Below the pieces are notes generated by a model. It was given only the letters and a program-made list of their open reading frames with translations. It was not told the DNA's origin and ran no database searches. Source: Aliiroseovarius salicola (lineage in GTDB: Bacteria; Pseudomonadota; Alphaproteobacteria; Rhodobacterales; Rhodobacteraceae). From it: a DNA stretch of 64,000 nt. The position numbers and the translations under genes were made by a program. The stretch lies in contig NZ_JAQIIO010000004.1 in assembly GCF_027891095.1 (NCBI RefSeq), positions 1 to 64,000 of the forward strand, given 5' to 3'. Below, in pieces: positions 47,383 through 55,614 of the stretch (within the stretch, counting starts at the first letter, position 1; the number at the start of each line of letters is the position of its first letter).

Positions 47383-47645
47383 ACTTCAGTTATGGTCCAA
47401 AGAAGATCTTCAGCGCCGAATATCGTTTGACAGATTGCCACGGAATCAGGCAGATTCTGCCCATCCGCAGCGATGGCGTCGCTGCACCGGGCCTGCCGCC
47501 CAGCCGTGATTGGAAACACGTTTCGTGGAATTCTTATTCACCGCTCGGTCGCGGTCCCCGGTCCGGAGATCAACTGTCCTGAACGCCGGGGCATTGATTG
47601 GCCGGGCATCTGCACTCATTCCCGGCCTCGGATATGGAGATGCAA

Positions 47646-48851
47646 ATGCAACGTCCTCAATTCTTTGTCTGTGAAAATGGAGAAAAAGCCCCGCTTCCCT
47701 TCTCGAATGCTGAATATGAGCGTCGGCTGGCCCAGCTGCGTGCAATCATGGCCGCGAAGGGGCTGGACGCGGTTCTATTCACCTCGATGCACAATATCGC
47801 CTACTATTCAGGCTTCCTGTACTGCTCGTTCGGTCGCCCCTATGGCTGCGTGGTGACCGCTGATCGCTGCACGACGATCAGTGCAAATATTGACGCTGGC
47901 CAGCCTTGGCGCCGCAGCTTCGGCGATAACGTGATCTATACCGACTGGGAACGGAACAACTACTGGCGTGCCGTGAAAGATGTGGCCGGTGGGGCAAAGC
48001 ATTTCGGTATCGAAGGGGATCACCTGACACTGGCGCAGCGTGCACTGGCAGAGGAATTCCTTGGTGCCGAGTTTGTTGATGTGGCAGGCGACACCATGCA
48101 GGCGCGTATGATCAAGTCAGCTGAAGAGATTGTCCTGATCAAAGAAGGCGCACGTGTGGCTGACATCGGTGGTGCTGCGATTCGCGACGCGATTCGCGTG
48201 GGGGCCCGTGAGATTGATATCGCCATGGCGGGTCGTGACGCGATGGAAGAGGAAATTGCCCGGTCTCACCCTGATAGTGAAATCCGTGACAGTTGGGTCT
48301 GGTTTCAGTCGGGCATCAACACCGACGGCGCTCATAATCCCGTAACAACCCGCAAACTGGAAGCAGGCGACATCCTGTCGCTTAACACCTTCCCGATGAT
48401 CTCCGGGTATTACACCGCTCTGGAGCGCACACTCTTCATTGGCGAACCCGATAAGGACAGCCTGCGCATCTGGGAAGCCAATGTGGCTGCACATGAGTTG
48501 GGGCTGAGCCTGATTAAACCGGGGGCGACCTGCTCTGGTATCACTGCGGAAATCAACAAGTTCTTCGAAAGTGAAAACCTGCTGCAATATCGTTCCTTCG
48601 GCTATGGGCACTCGTTTGGCGTGCTGTCGCATTACTATGGTCGCGAGGCAGGACTGGAATTGCGCGAGGACATCGATACCGTATTGGAGCCCGGAATGGT
48701 TGTGTCGATGGAGCCGATGTTATTCCTTCCTGAAGGTCTGCCGGGGGCAGGCGGCTATCGTGAACATGACATTCTGGTGGTGGGGGAAAGCGACGCCGAG
48801 AATATCACTGGCTTCCCATACGGACCGGAGCACAACATCGTTTCAATCTGA
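47646..48851 (+). CDS. creatinase (creatine amidinohydrolase)
   Basis: A 401-aa pita-bread-fold hydrolase that splits creatine to sarcosine and urea. It matches my recall of Pseudomonas creatinase closely: SFGRPYGCVV, SANIDAGQPWRR, WFQSGINTDGAHNPVTTRK with the catalytic histidine at 230, and GYGHSFGVLSHYYGREAG. The length also fits (about 403 aa). I chose ATG 47646, preceded by GGAG; ATGs at 47634 and 47640 are alternatives. The following PotABCD-like importer probably supplies creatine. Sarcosine and urea would need enzymes outside this cluster; the FAD/GcvT dehydrogenases in the window are candidates for sarcosine. Confidence 0.93.
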   Translation: MQRPQFFVCENGEKAPLPFSNAEYERRLAQLRAIMAAKGLDAVLFTSMHNIAYYSGFLYCSFGRPYGCVVTADRCTTISANIDAGQPWRRSFGDNVIYTDWERNNYWRAVKDVAGGAKHFGIEGDHLTLAQRALAEEFLGAEFVDVAGDTMQARMIKSAEEIVLIKEGARVADIGGAAIRDAIRVGAREIDIAMAGRDAMEEEIARSHPDSEIRDSWVWFQSGINTDGAHNPVTTRKLEAGDILSLNTFPMISGYYTALERTLFIGEPDKDSLRIWEANVAAHELGLSLIKPGATCSGITAEINKFFESENLLQYRSFGYGHSFGVLSHYYGREAGLELREDIDTVLEPGMVVSMEPMLFLPEGLPGAGGYREHDILVVGESDAENITGFPYGPEHNIVSI

Positions 48852-49205
48852 TAGCGATTGAGAAGAAGACCCGTTCCCGTGGTCGGCTATTTTGGTCAGT
48901 TTTCCGACGAAAATTATCGTTGTATGCGGAAATTCTATCAAAAAGATCCCGGGAACGGCGATATGGTTCTTGCATGATAAGGCGGTAAAAAATCCATCTT
49001 TGGATCCAATCTTTGCCAAGGCCTTGTCGCTAATGGACAAAAAATGTCGCTTTCCTGTTGCAATCTGCCTGCTCTTCGTGTTGCCTTTAGCCTACGCACC
49101 GACAAGCAGCCAGTGCACTGCACCGGATGCTGACAAAATAATGACGCTCGTGATGCAAGCATGGGCGCTGCAACAGAAAGCCCGAAACGGGCACAGGGGG
49201 GTCAC
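48852..49205. other. gap between creatinase and importer genes
   Basis: No well-supported gene. A 58-codon frame (49033-49209) with a hydrophobic N-terminus ends at a TGA that overlaps the likely TTG start of the ATPase, but its ribosome site and codon use are poor. The region probably holds the importer promoter. Confidence 0.45.
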
Positions 49206-50306
49206 TTGACCGATACTGCTGCGAACGACGGTTTCGTCGTCTTTGATCGTGTTCAGAAAAGCTATGATGGGGTTAACCTGGTCGTTAAAGACCTCAACCT
49301 GTCCGTTGGTCGGGGTGAGTTTCTGACCATGCTTGGGCCATCCGGGTCTGGTAAAACCACATGCCTCATGATGCTCGCTGGCTTTGAAACCGCGACGCAT
49401 GGTGACATTCGCCTCGGCGGCAAACCGATCAACAATATCCCGCCGCACAAGCGCGGCATTGGCATGGTATTTCAGAACTATGCCCTGTTCCCTCACATGA
49501 CGATTGCCGAAAACCTCTCCTTCCCTCTGGAAGTGCGGAAGCTGGGCAAATCCGATCGTGAGCAGAAGGTCAAGCGTGCGCTTGATATGGTGGAAATGGG
49601 AGACTTTGGCGGGCGCCGTCCAGCCCAGCTCTCAGGTGGCCAACAACAACGTGTGGCCCTTGCACGCGCGCTGGTGTTTGAACCGGAACTGGTTCTGATG
49701 GACGAACCTCTTGGCGCGCTCGATAAGCAACTGCGCGAAAAGATGCAGTTTGAAATCACCCATCTGGCACACAGCCTCGGCATCACCACCGTTTACGTGA
49801 CCCACGACCAAACAGAAGCGCTGACCATGTCGGATAACGTTGCTGTGTTTGATGATGGACGCATTCAGCAGCTGGCTCCGCCGGACCAGCTTTATGAAAA
49901 GCCCGAAAACAGCTTTGTTGCTCAATTTATCGGTGAAAACAATACCTTGGAAGGCGTTGTTACAGAGATTACCGGTGATACCTGTGTGGTCCGTCTGGAT
50001 GACGGTGAAGAGCTGGATGCAACGCCGATCAACGTCTCGAAAGTCGGGGACCGCACCACGGTGTCGATCCGTCCCGAACGCGTTGAATACAACAAGGAAC
50101 GCCTGCAGGAAGGCGCCCATACGCTCAAGGCCGAAGTGCTGGAGTTCATCTATATGGGTGACATTTTCCGCACGCGTCTGCGGGTTGCCGGGAACGAAGA
50201 GTTCATCATCAAGACCCGCAATGCCCCGGATGTTGATCGCCTGGTCCCCGGCCAGCAGATCGAAATCGGTTGGTTGCCGCAGGATTGCCGCGCACTTGAT
50301 GCTTAA
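49206..50306 (+). CDS. PotA-like ABC importer ATP-binding protein
   Basis: A 366-aa ATPase of the polyamine/Fe importer type with a C-terminal TOBE domain. Walker A is GPSGSGKTT, the signature is [14 protein letters not shown] and Walker B is [12 protein letters not shown]. The probable start is TTG 49206 with a GGGGGG site; an ATG at 49161 would add 15 residues. It leads the four-gene importer operon after creatinase. Confidence 0.88.
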   Translation: MTDTAANDGFVVFDRVQKSYDGVNLVVKDLNLSVGRGEFLTMLGPSGSGKTTCLMMLAGFETATHGDIRLGGKPINNIPPHKRGIGMVFQNYALFPHMTIAENLSFPLEVRKLGKSDREQKVKRALDMVEMGDFGGRRPAQLSGGQQQRVALARALVFEPELVLMDEPLGALDKQLREKMQFEITHLAHSLGITTVYVTHDQTEALTMSDNVAVFDDGRIQQLAPPDQLYEKPENSFVAQFIGENNTLEGVVTEITGDTCVVRLDDGEELDATPINVSKVGDRTTVSIRPERVEYNKERLQEGAHTLKAEVLEFIYMGDIFRTRLRVAGNEEFIIKTRNAPDVDRLVPGQQIEIGWLPQDCRALDA

Positions 50307-50420
50307 ATTGCCTTTGCTGCCTTTGGGCCGTCTGGCCCAGGGGTGAAAAGTCCGGGGCCATGCATGCCGCCCGTCTGCTGGCCCCCAAAAGATCAACGGG
50401 AATGTAACAGGGAGAATAAT

Positions 50421-51527
50421 ATGAAAGTCATGAAGACCCTTGCGGCCACTACCGCACTGACGGTTTCCGCCGGTGCCGTTTCCGCGCAGGACATGTCGAA
50501 CGAGCTGGTGCTCGTTTCTTGGGGTGGCGCCTATCAGGACAGCCAGCAAAAGGCCTATGTAGAGCCCTATCTGGCGATGAACCCCGGCCTGACCGTGACC
50601 TGGGATTCCAGCTCGGCAGAAGCCGTGGCCAAACTGCGTGCCATGGAAGAAGCCGGCAATGTGACCTGGGATCTGGTCGATGCTGTGGCCTCGGACTCGA
50701 TGCGCCTGTGTGACGAAGGTCTGGCAGAAGAGCTGAACCATGACGAGATGCTGGCTGCTGCGCCGGATGGCACCTCTGCATCGGACGATTTTGGCGACCT
50801 TCTGGTCTCGGACTGCTTTGTGCCGCAGATCGTTTACTCGACCACTTTCGGTTATCGCAACGATATGGTCGGTGACACCGCTCCGACCTCGGTTTGCGAC
50901 ATCTTCGATACCACCAAGTATCCGGGCAAACGTTCGCTGCAGAAACGTCCGATCGATAACGTGGAATGGGCGCTGTACTGTGACGGCGTAGCCAAGGACG
51001 AGCTCTATGACGTTCTCGGTTCCGATGGTGGCATGGAGCGTGCCCTTGCCAAGCTCGACACCATCAAGGACGATGTTGTCTGGTGGACCGCAGGTGCAGA
51101 AACCCCGCAGCTGCTGGCCGATGGCGAAGTTGTCTTCGGCTCGACCTTCAACGGTCGTCTGTTCTCGGCAATCGCCGAGCAGAACCAGCCGATCGGTATG
51201 CTCTGGGACATGCAGTCGTTTGACCTTGACGGTTGGATCCTGCCTGCCGGTCTGCCAGCAGACCGCCGTGCCCGTGCGCTGGACTTCCTGAAGTTCGCCA
51301 CCGACACCCAGCGTCTGGCTGATCAGGCTGCTTACATCTCCTACGGTCCGGCACGTGCATCGTCCGCTCCGCTGGTTGGTAAGCACGCTGAACTGGGCAT
51401 CGACATGGCGCCGCACATGCCGACCGACCCGGCAAACGCCGGCAACATTCACGTCTATGACTACGAATGGTGGGCTGATAACCGCGACGATCTGAACGCG
51501 AAGTTCGAAGCTTGGCTGGCCAAATAA
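50421..51527 (+). CDS. PotD-like extracellular solute-binding protein
   Basis: A 368-aa periplasmic binding protein of the spermidine/putrescine family with a signal peptide (MKVMKTLAATTALTVSAGAV, then SAQ). The mature protein starts with LVLVSWGGAYQDSQQKAYVEP, a family pattern. ATG 50421 follows AGGGAG. Ligand assignment to creatine is from its position after creatinase only. Confidence 0.9.
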   Translation: MKVMKTLAATTALTVSAGAVSAQDMSNELVLVSWGGAYQDSQQKAYVEPYLAMNPGLTVTWDSSSAEAVAKLRAMEEAGNVTWDLVDAVASDSMRLCDEGLAEELNHDEMLAAAPDGTSASDDFGDLLVSDCFVPQIVYSTTFGYRNDMVGDTAPTSVCDIFDTTKYPGKRSLQKRPIDNVEWALYCDGVAKDELYDVLGSDGGMERALAKLDTIKDDVVWWTAGAETPQLLADGEVVFGSTFNGRLFSAIAEQNQPIGMLWDMQSFDLDGWILPAGLPADRRARALDFLKFATDTQRLADQAAYISYGPARASSAPLVGKHAELGIDMAPHMPTDPANAGNIHVYDYEWWADNRDDLNAKFEAWLAK

Positions 51528-51538
51528 TTCCAGCTTTC

Positions 51539-51562
51539 GGAGGGGGCCAAATGGCCCTCTCC
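51539..51562 (+). other. intercistronic stem-loop 3' of SBP gene
   Basis: GGAGGGGGCC pairs with GGCCCTCTCC (one G-U) across an AAAT loop, 11 bases after the binding-protein stop. No immediate T-tract follows, so it probably stabilises or partly attenuates the operon mRNA. Confidence 0.65.
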
Positions 51563-51652
51563 ACCCTGACTTTCTTTTTTATTCTATTCATTCGTTTGTC
51601 ACTTTTGACATGCTGCAACCAAAACAAAATGGCGTAAGCCAACAGGGATGAT

Positions 51653-52924
51653 ATGAGCGATACGACGGATACCGGCCCGGTTCTGGCCGCAGACGGGACC
51701 CCACTCAAGCGAAGCCTGGCGCGGGCGCTCCGACGGCAGAAGATGCGTGCCTTGATGCTGATTGCTCCGCTTCTGATCTTCATTCTGGTCAGCTTCATTT
51801 TGCCTGTGGGCGACATGCTGTATCGTTCGGTCAAGAACGATATTGTCGCCGACACATTGCCGCGCACGGTTGTCGCTATTCAGGATTGGGATGCGAATTC
51901 AGGTGAGCTTCCAGACGAGCCGGTATTTGCCGCGATGGCAGCCGATCTGAAAGACGCTGCATCCGCCAAGACCCATACCAAAGTTGGCACCCGGTTGAAC
52001 TATGAAAACCCGGGGATCGCTTCGGCCTTCCGCAAGGCTGGCCGTAAAGCCAAGAAGTTCGACATCGAAAATGACGGACCTTGGAAAGAACAGCTGCTTG
52101 ACCTGAACAAGGCTTGGGGGGATGTCGAAGTCTGGCGAACCATTCAAACCTATTCTCCAAGGGTGACACAGGGCTATTTTCTCAACGCTGTTGATATGAA
52201 AGTAGGACCTGACGGGGCTGAAGCCCGTCCCGAAAGCGAACAAATCTACATGAACCTTCTGAAGCGGACGCTGTGGATGTCGATGCTGATCACGTTCAGC
52301 TGCATCGTTCTGGCGTATCCGGTGGCCTGGATTCTGGCCAACCTGCCAATGCGGGTTTCAAACCTATTGATGATCTTGGTGCTGTTGCCCTTCTGGACAT
52401 CCCTTCTGGTTCGGACATCCGCATGGAAGATTTTGCTGCAACAACAGGGTGTCATCAACGATTTGCTTGTGTGGATCGGAGTGGTCGCAGATGAAAACCG
52501 CCTGGTCATCATCAACAACCAGTTTGGTACGATCATCGCAATGACCCACATTCTGCTGCCCTTCATGATCCTGCCGATGTATTCGGTGATGCAGACGATC
52601 CCGCCGACCTACCTGCGGGCTGCAAAATCGCTGGGAGCCACTGACTGGACAGCGTTTTGGAGGGTTTATTTCCCTCAGACCGTGCCGGGCATTGGTGCGG
52701 GGTCCATCCTCGTGTTCATCCTCGCCATTGGTTACTACATCACACCGGCATTGGTTGGTGGTACCAAAGGTACCTTCATCTCGAACCAGATTGCCTACCA
52801 CATCTCGACCTCACTCAACTGGGGTCTGGCGGCGGCACTGGGCGCCATCCTCCTCGCGGTCGTTCTGGTCCTCTACTGGGCCTATGACAAGATCGTGGGC
52901 ATTGACAACGTGAAGCTGGGATAA
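51653..52924 (+). CDS. PotB-like ABC importer permease with periplasmic insertion
   Basis: A 423-aa permease, longer than the usual 280-300 aa. After the first membrane helix (about 35-55) a hydrophilic region of about 140 residues precedes helix 2 near 210, so it likely forms a periplasmic domain. The EAA-type loop is LRAAKSLGATDWTAFWRVYFP. It starts 125 bp after the binding-protein gene. Confidence 0.9.
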   Translation: MSDTTDTGPVLAADGTPLKRSLARALRRQKMRALMLIAPLLIFILVSFILPVGDMLYRSVKNDIVADTLPRTVVAIQDWDANSGELPDEPVFAAMAADLKDAASAKTHTKVGTRLNYENPGIASAFRKAGRKAKKFDIENDGPWKEQLLDLNKAWGDVEVWRTIQTYSPRVTQGYFLNAVDMKVGPDGAEARPESEQIYMNLLKRTLWMSMLITFSCIVLAYPVAWILANLPMRVSNLLMILVLLPFWTSLLVRTSAWKILLQQQGVINDLLVWIGVVADENRLVIINNQFGTIIAMTHILLPFMILPMYSVMQTIPPTYLRAAKSLGATDWTAFWRVYFPQTVPGIGAGSILVFILAIGYYITPALVGGTKGTFISNQIAYHISTSLNWGLAAALGAILLAVVLVLYWAYDKIVGIDNVKLG

Positions 52925-52929
52925 TCGAT

Positions 52930-54105
52930 ATGGCTATTACTCCTGTAGAAAACCAAACCCCCACCTTCACCGCAGCGGTCGTCGGTGCGGCAGGTGCCCT
53001 CGCAGGGCTCTTTGTCGGCACCGCGCAGGGTTCGGGTTTGCTGGGTGTCGTAATCGGCGGTGTCCTTCTGGCGATTGTTGGCTATGTCGCACCATCACTC
53101 ACCGAGCGGCAAAAGCCGGTTCGCTGGGCGATCTTGGTGGGGTTCATCGTCGCCGGCCTGATCATTGGCGGTGTGCCCGCTGCCGTGGTGGGTGTTCTGT
53201 TTGGGCTGTTCTTCGGCTGGTTCGCCTTCTGGATCGCTTCAAGTCGTTACCGCGCCCATCTTGCCCCATATCTGACGCCGAAGCAGGTGCTGTGGCATTA
53301 CACGTTTCGGGTGATCTGCGGTTCCATCTTCTTTTTCCTGATCGCACCGATTGTGGTGGTGATGCCGCTGAGTTTCAACGCACAGGACTTCTTTACTTTC
53401 ACACCGGAAATGCTGCGGCTTGATCCCGAAGGGTATTCCTTCAAGCACTACCGTGACTTCTTCTCCAACTCCGAGTGGCAGGCGTCTTTGTGGAACTCGG
53501 TGCGGATTGCTCCTGTGGCGACGCTTCTGTCGGTTGGTTTCGGTACACTGGCGGCCATTGGCCTCAGTCAGCCCCACGTGCCAGCCCGCCGTGCGATCAT
53601 GGCGATCCTGATTTCACCCATGATCGTGCCGCTGATCATTTCGGCTGCTGGCATGTACTTCTTCTACTCGCGTCTTGGCCTGCAAGGCTCCTACTGGGGT
53701 GTTGTGCTGGCCCACGCCGCACTTGGGATCCCCTTTGTGATCATCACAGTGACCGCAACGCTGGTGGGTTTTGACCGTTCTCTGACCCGGGCTGCTGCGA
53801 ACATGGGGGCCGATCCGGTGACCACCTTCTTCCGCGTGCAGATGCCGCTGATCCTACCGGGTGTGATCTCAGGTGCTCTGTTTGCCTTCATCACATCGTT
53901 TGACGAAGTTGTTGTGGTGCTGTTTGTCGGCTCGGCCGGACAGAAAACCCTGCCTTGGCAGATGTTCCTTGGCCTGCGCGAGCAGATCTCGCCGACCATC
54001 CTGGCAGTGGCAACCATACTTGTGGTGATCTCCATCGCTCTCTTGACGACCGTAGAACTTCTGCGCCGTCGGTCCGAGCGTCTGCGTGGCATGTCACCGG
54101 GTTGA
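52930..54105 (+). CDS. PotC-like ABC importer permease with extra N-terminal membrane region
   Basis: A 391-aa permease. Residues 1-115 add three or four Gly/Ala-rich hydrophobic helices (for example VVIGGVLLAIVGYVA) before the standard permease core, which begins near 120. The EAA loop is LTRAAANMGADPVTTFFRV. It follows the PotB-like gene by five bases. The extension is unusual for the family. Confidence 0.9.
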   Translation: MAITPVENQTPTFTAAVVGAAGALAGLFVGTAQGSGLLGVVIGGVLLAIVGYVAPSLTERQKPVRWAILVGFIVAGLIIGGVPAAVVGVLFGLFFGWFAFWIASSRYRAHLAPYLTPKQVLWHYTFRVICGSIFFFLIAPIVVVMPLSFNAQDFFTFTPEMLRLDPEGYSFKHYRDFFSNSEWQASLWNSVRIAPVATLLSVGFGTLAAIGLSQPHVPARRAIMAILISPMIVPLIISAAGMYFFYSRLGLQGSYWGVVLAHAALGIPFVIITVTATLVGFDRSLTRAAANMGADPVTTFFRVQMPLILPGVISGALFAFITSFDEVVVVLFVGSAGQKTLPWQMFLGLREQISPTILAVATILVVISIALLTTVELLRRRSERLRGMSPG

Positions 54106-54429
54106 TATGACGTAAAGAAAAGAGTAGGCGGCGTCCCAACCTGACGCATTCCGTGCTGTAGGAGGCAATTGGTAATAAGCCGCAGAGCTTTGGTTGGCTC
54201 CACCGAAAAACGGTGGAGCCAATTTTGATAGATTGGGCGGAAAAGAACCGTTCGCTGCGATGAGCATCAAAGTCCGCAAAAGCGGGACTATCACGACATT
54301 CGCTCCGAGCTTCCAAATGACTAATCTGTTTGCATGTAGCGTCCGACTTGAAACAAGGCGGGTTTCGAAAATGACAGGTTGTCAAAATCTCATCCAGACA
54401 ACGCCCGGTTTGCACTCCTTTCAGTGAGG
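54106..54429. other. 324-bp gap with terminator and conserved-looking sequence
   Basis: No gene is supported. After the importer terminator, a stretch around 54230-54400 encodes, on the minus strand, a short ADFDAHRSERFFS-like frame that I recall as a dispersed sequence in roseobacter genomes, and a small AGTCCGC/GCGGGACT hairpin lies near 54270. Confidence 0.4.
54194..54226 (+). terminator. Rho-independent terminator of importer operon
   Basis: A perfect 12-bp stem (54194-54205 and 54211-54222) with an AAAAA loop and a following TTTT, about 90 bp after the last permease gene. Confidence 0.9.
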
Positions 54430-55614
54430 TCAGGCGACTTCGAACAAAGCTGCGGCCCCCATACCTCCGCCAATGCACATGGACGTAACCACGTACTTTA
54501 CACCACGGCGCCTACCTTCAAGCAAAGCATGCCCGACTTGTCTCGCGCCCGTCATACCGTAGGGGTGGCCAATCGAAATGGCACCGCCATTCACGTTGTA
54601 GACTTCCGGATCAATACCAAGATGATCGCGGCAATACAGAACCTGGCAGGCGAAGGCTTCGTTAAGCTCCCAAAGGCCGATGTCTTCGATGCGAAGACCT
54701 GCATTCTTCAGCAGCTTTGGAATGGCATAGATCGGGCCGACACCCATCTCTTCCGGTGCGTTTCCTGCAACTGCCATACCGCGATAAATGCCGAGCGGTG
54801 TGAGCCCCTGTTGCTCAGCCAATTTGCCTTCCATGAGAACGCAAGCGGAAGCACCATCTGAGAGCTGGCTTGCGTTTCCTGCGGTAATCACGCCTCCTTC
54901 GACAACCGGGTTCAGCCCGCCCAGTGCTTCGGTCGTCGTACTCGGTCGATTGCCTTCGTCTTTTGACAAGGTCACCTCTTCCAGGGTTTCCTCTCCGGTT
55001 TCGCGGTTCTTGACCCGCTTTATCGCAGTGATCGGAACGATCTCGTCATCAAAGGCGCCAGCGGCCTGAGCCCGAGCCGTCCGACCTTGCGAAAGTGCAG
55101 CGTATTCATCCTGCACCTCGCGGCTGATCCCATAGGTCCGCGCCACATTTTCCGCGGTCATCAGCATCGGCATATAGGCATGCTCTGATTGGGCGATAAC
55201 GTTTGGATCTTTCTCATCGCCCGCCCATTTCAGATAGGCATTCTGCAGGGCGGAAATATTTTCCTGCCCGCCAGCCACGGCAACGTTCTGACCATCCACA
55301 ATGACCTGCTTTGCAGCCGTCGCAATGGCCATCAATCCCGATGAACATTGCCTGTCGACCGTCTGTCCTGCCACCGTATTGGGAAGGCCCGCCGCCAGTG
55401 CAGAAAGCCGAGCAACATTCATGCCTGCTGTTCCCGCTGTCAGGACCGATCCGATGACGACATCTTCGATCGTACCGGGGTCCACGCCTGCACGTTCAAC
55501 CGCGTGCTGAATGGCGTGCCCCATCATGGTAGGGGATTTGATGTTGTTCAGCGCACCTTTGAAGGCAACCCCAATAGGAGTTCGTGCGGTTGAGACGATA
55601 ACGGCTTCTCTCAT
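54430..55614 (-). CDS. acetyl-CoA acetyltransferase (thiolase)
   Basis: A 394-aa thiolase with the acylated Cys90 in RQCSSGL, the catalytic His in GGAISIGHPYG and the second Cys in CIGGGMG. It may cleave a 3-ketoacyl-CoA to acetyl-CoA or the reverse. The start overlaps the upstream gene by four bases (ATGA). It is last in the ligase-cupin-FadJ-thiolase operon. Confidence 0.93.
   Translation of the reverse strand: MREAVIVSTARTPIGVAFKGALNNIKSPTMMGHAIQHAVERAGVDPGTIEDVVIGSVLTAGTAGMNVARLSALAAGLPNTVAGQTVDRQCSSGLMAIATAAKQVIVDGQNVAVAGGQENISALQNAYLKWAGDEKDPNVIAQSEHAYMPMLMTAENVARTYGISREVQDEYAALSQGRTARAQAAGAFDDEIVPITAIKRVKNRETGEETLEEVTLSKDEGNRPSTTTEALGGLNPVVEGGVITAGNASQLSDGASACVLMEGKLAEQQGLTPLGIYRGMAVAGNAPEEMGVGPIYAIPKLLKNAGLRIEDIGLWELNEAFACQVLYCRDHLGIDPEVYNVNGGAISIGHPYGMTGARQVGHALLEGRRRGVKYVVTSMCIGGGMGAAALFEVA

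Noticed and set aside
47427-47456. Sigma-70-like promoter (TTGACA, CAGATT) upstream of creatinase
   Set aside because: The -10 match is poor and the spacing is 18 bases; not strong enough to annotate.
49033-49209. 58-codon ORF with a hydrophobic start before the PotA-like gene
   Set aside because: Weak ribosome site, mixed codon use and no family; overlap with the TTG start alone is not enough.
49632-51452. 606-codon minus-strand open frame
   Set aside because: Antisense to the PotA-like and PotD-like genes, with no recognisable motifs; both plus-strand genes are clear.
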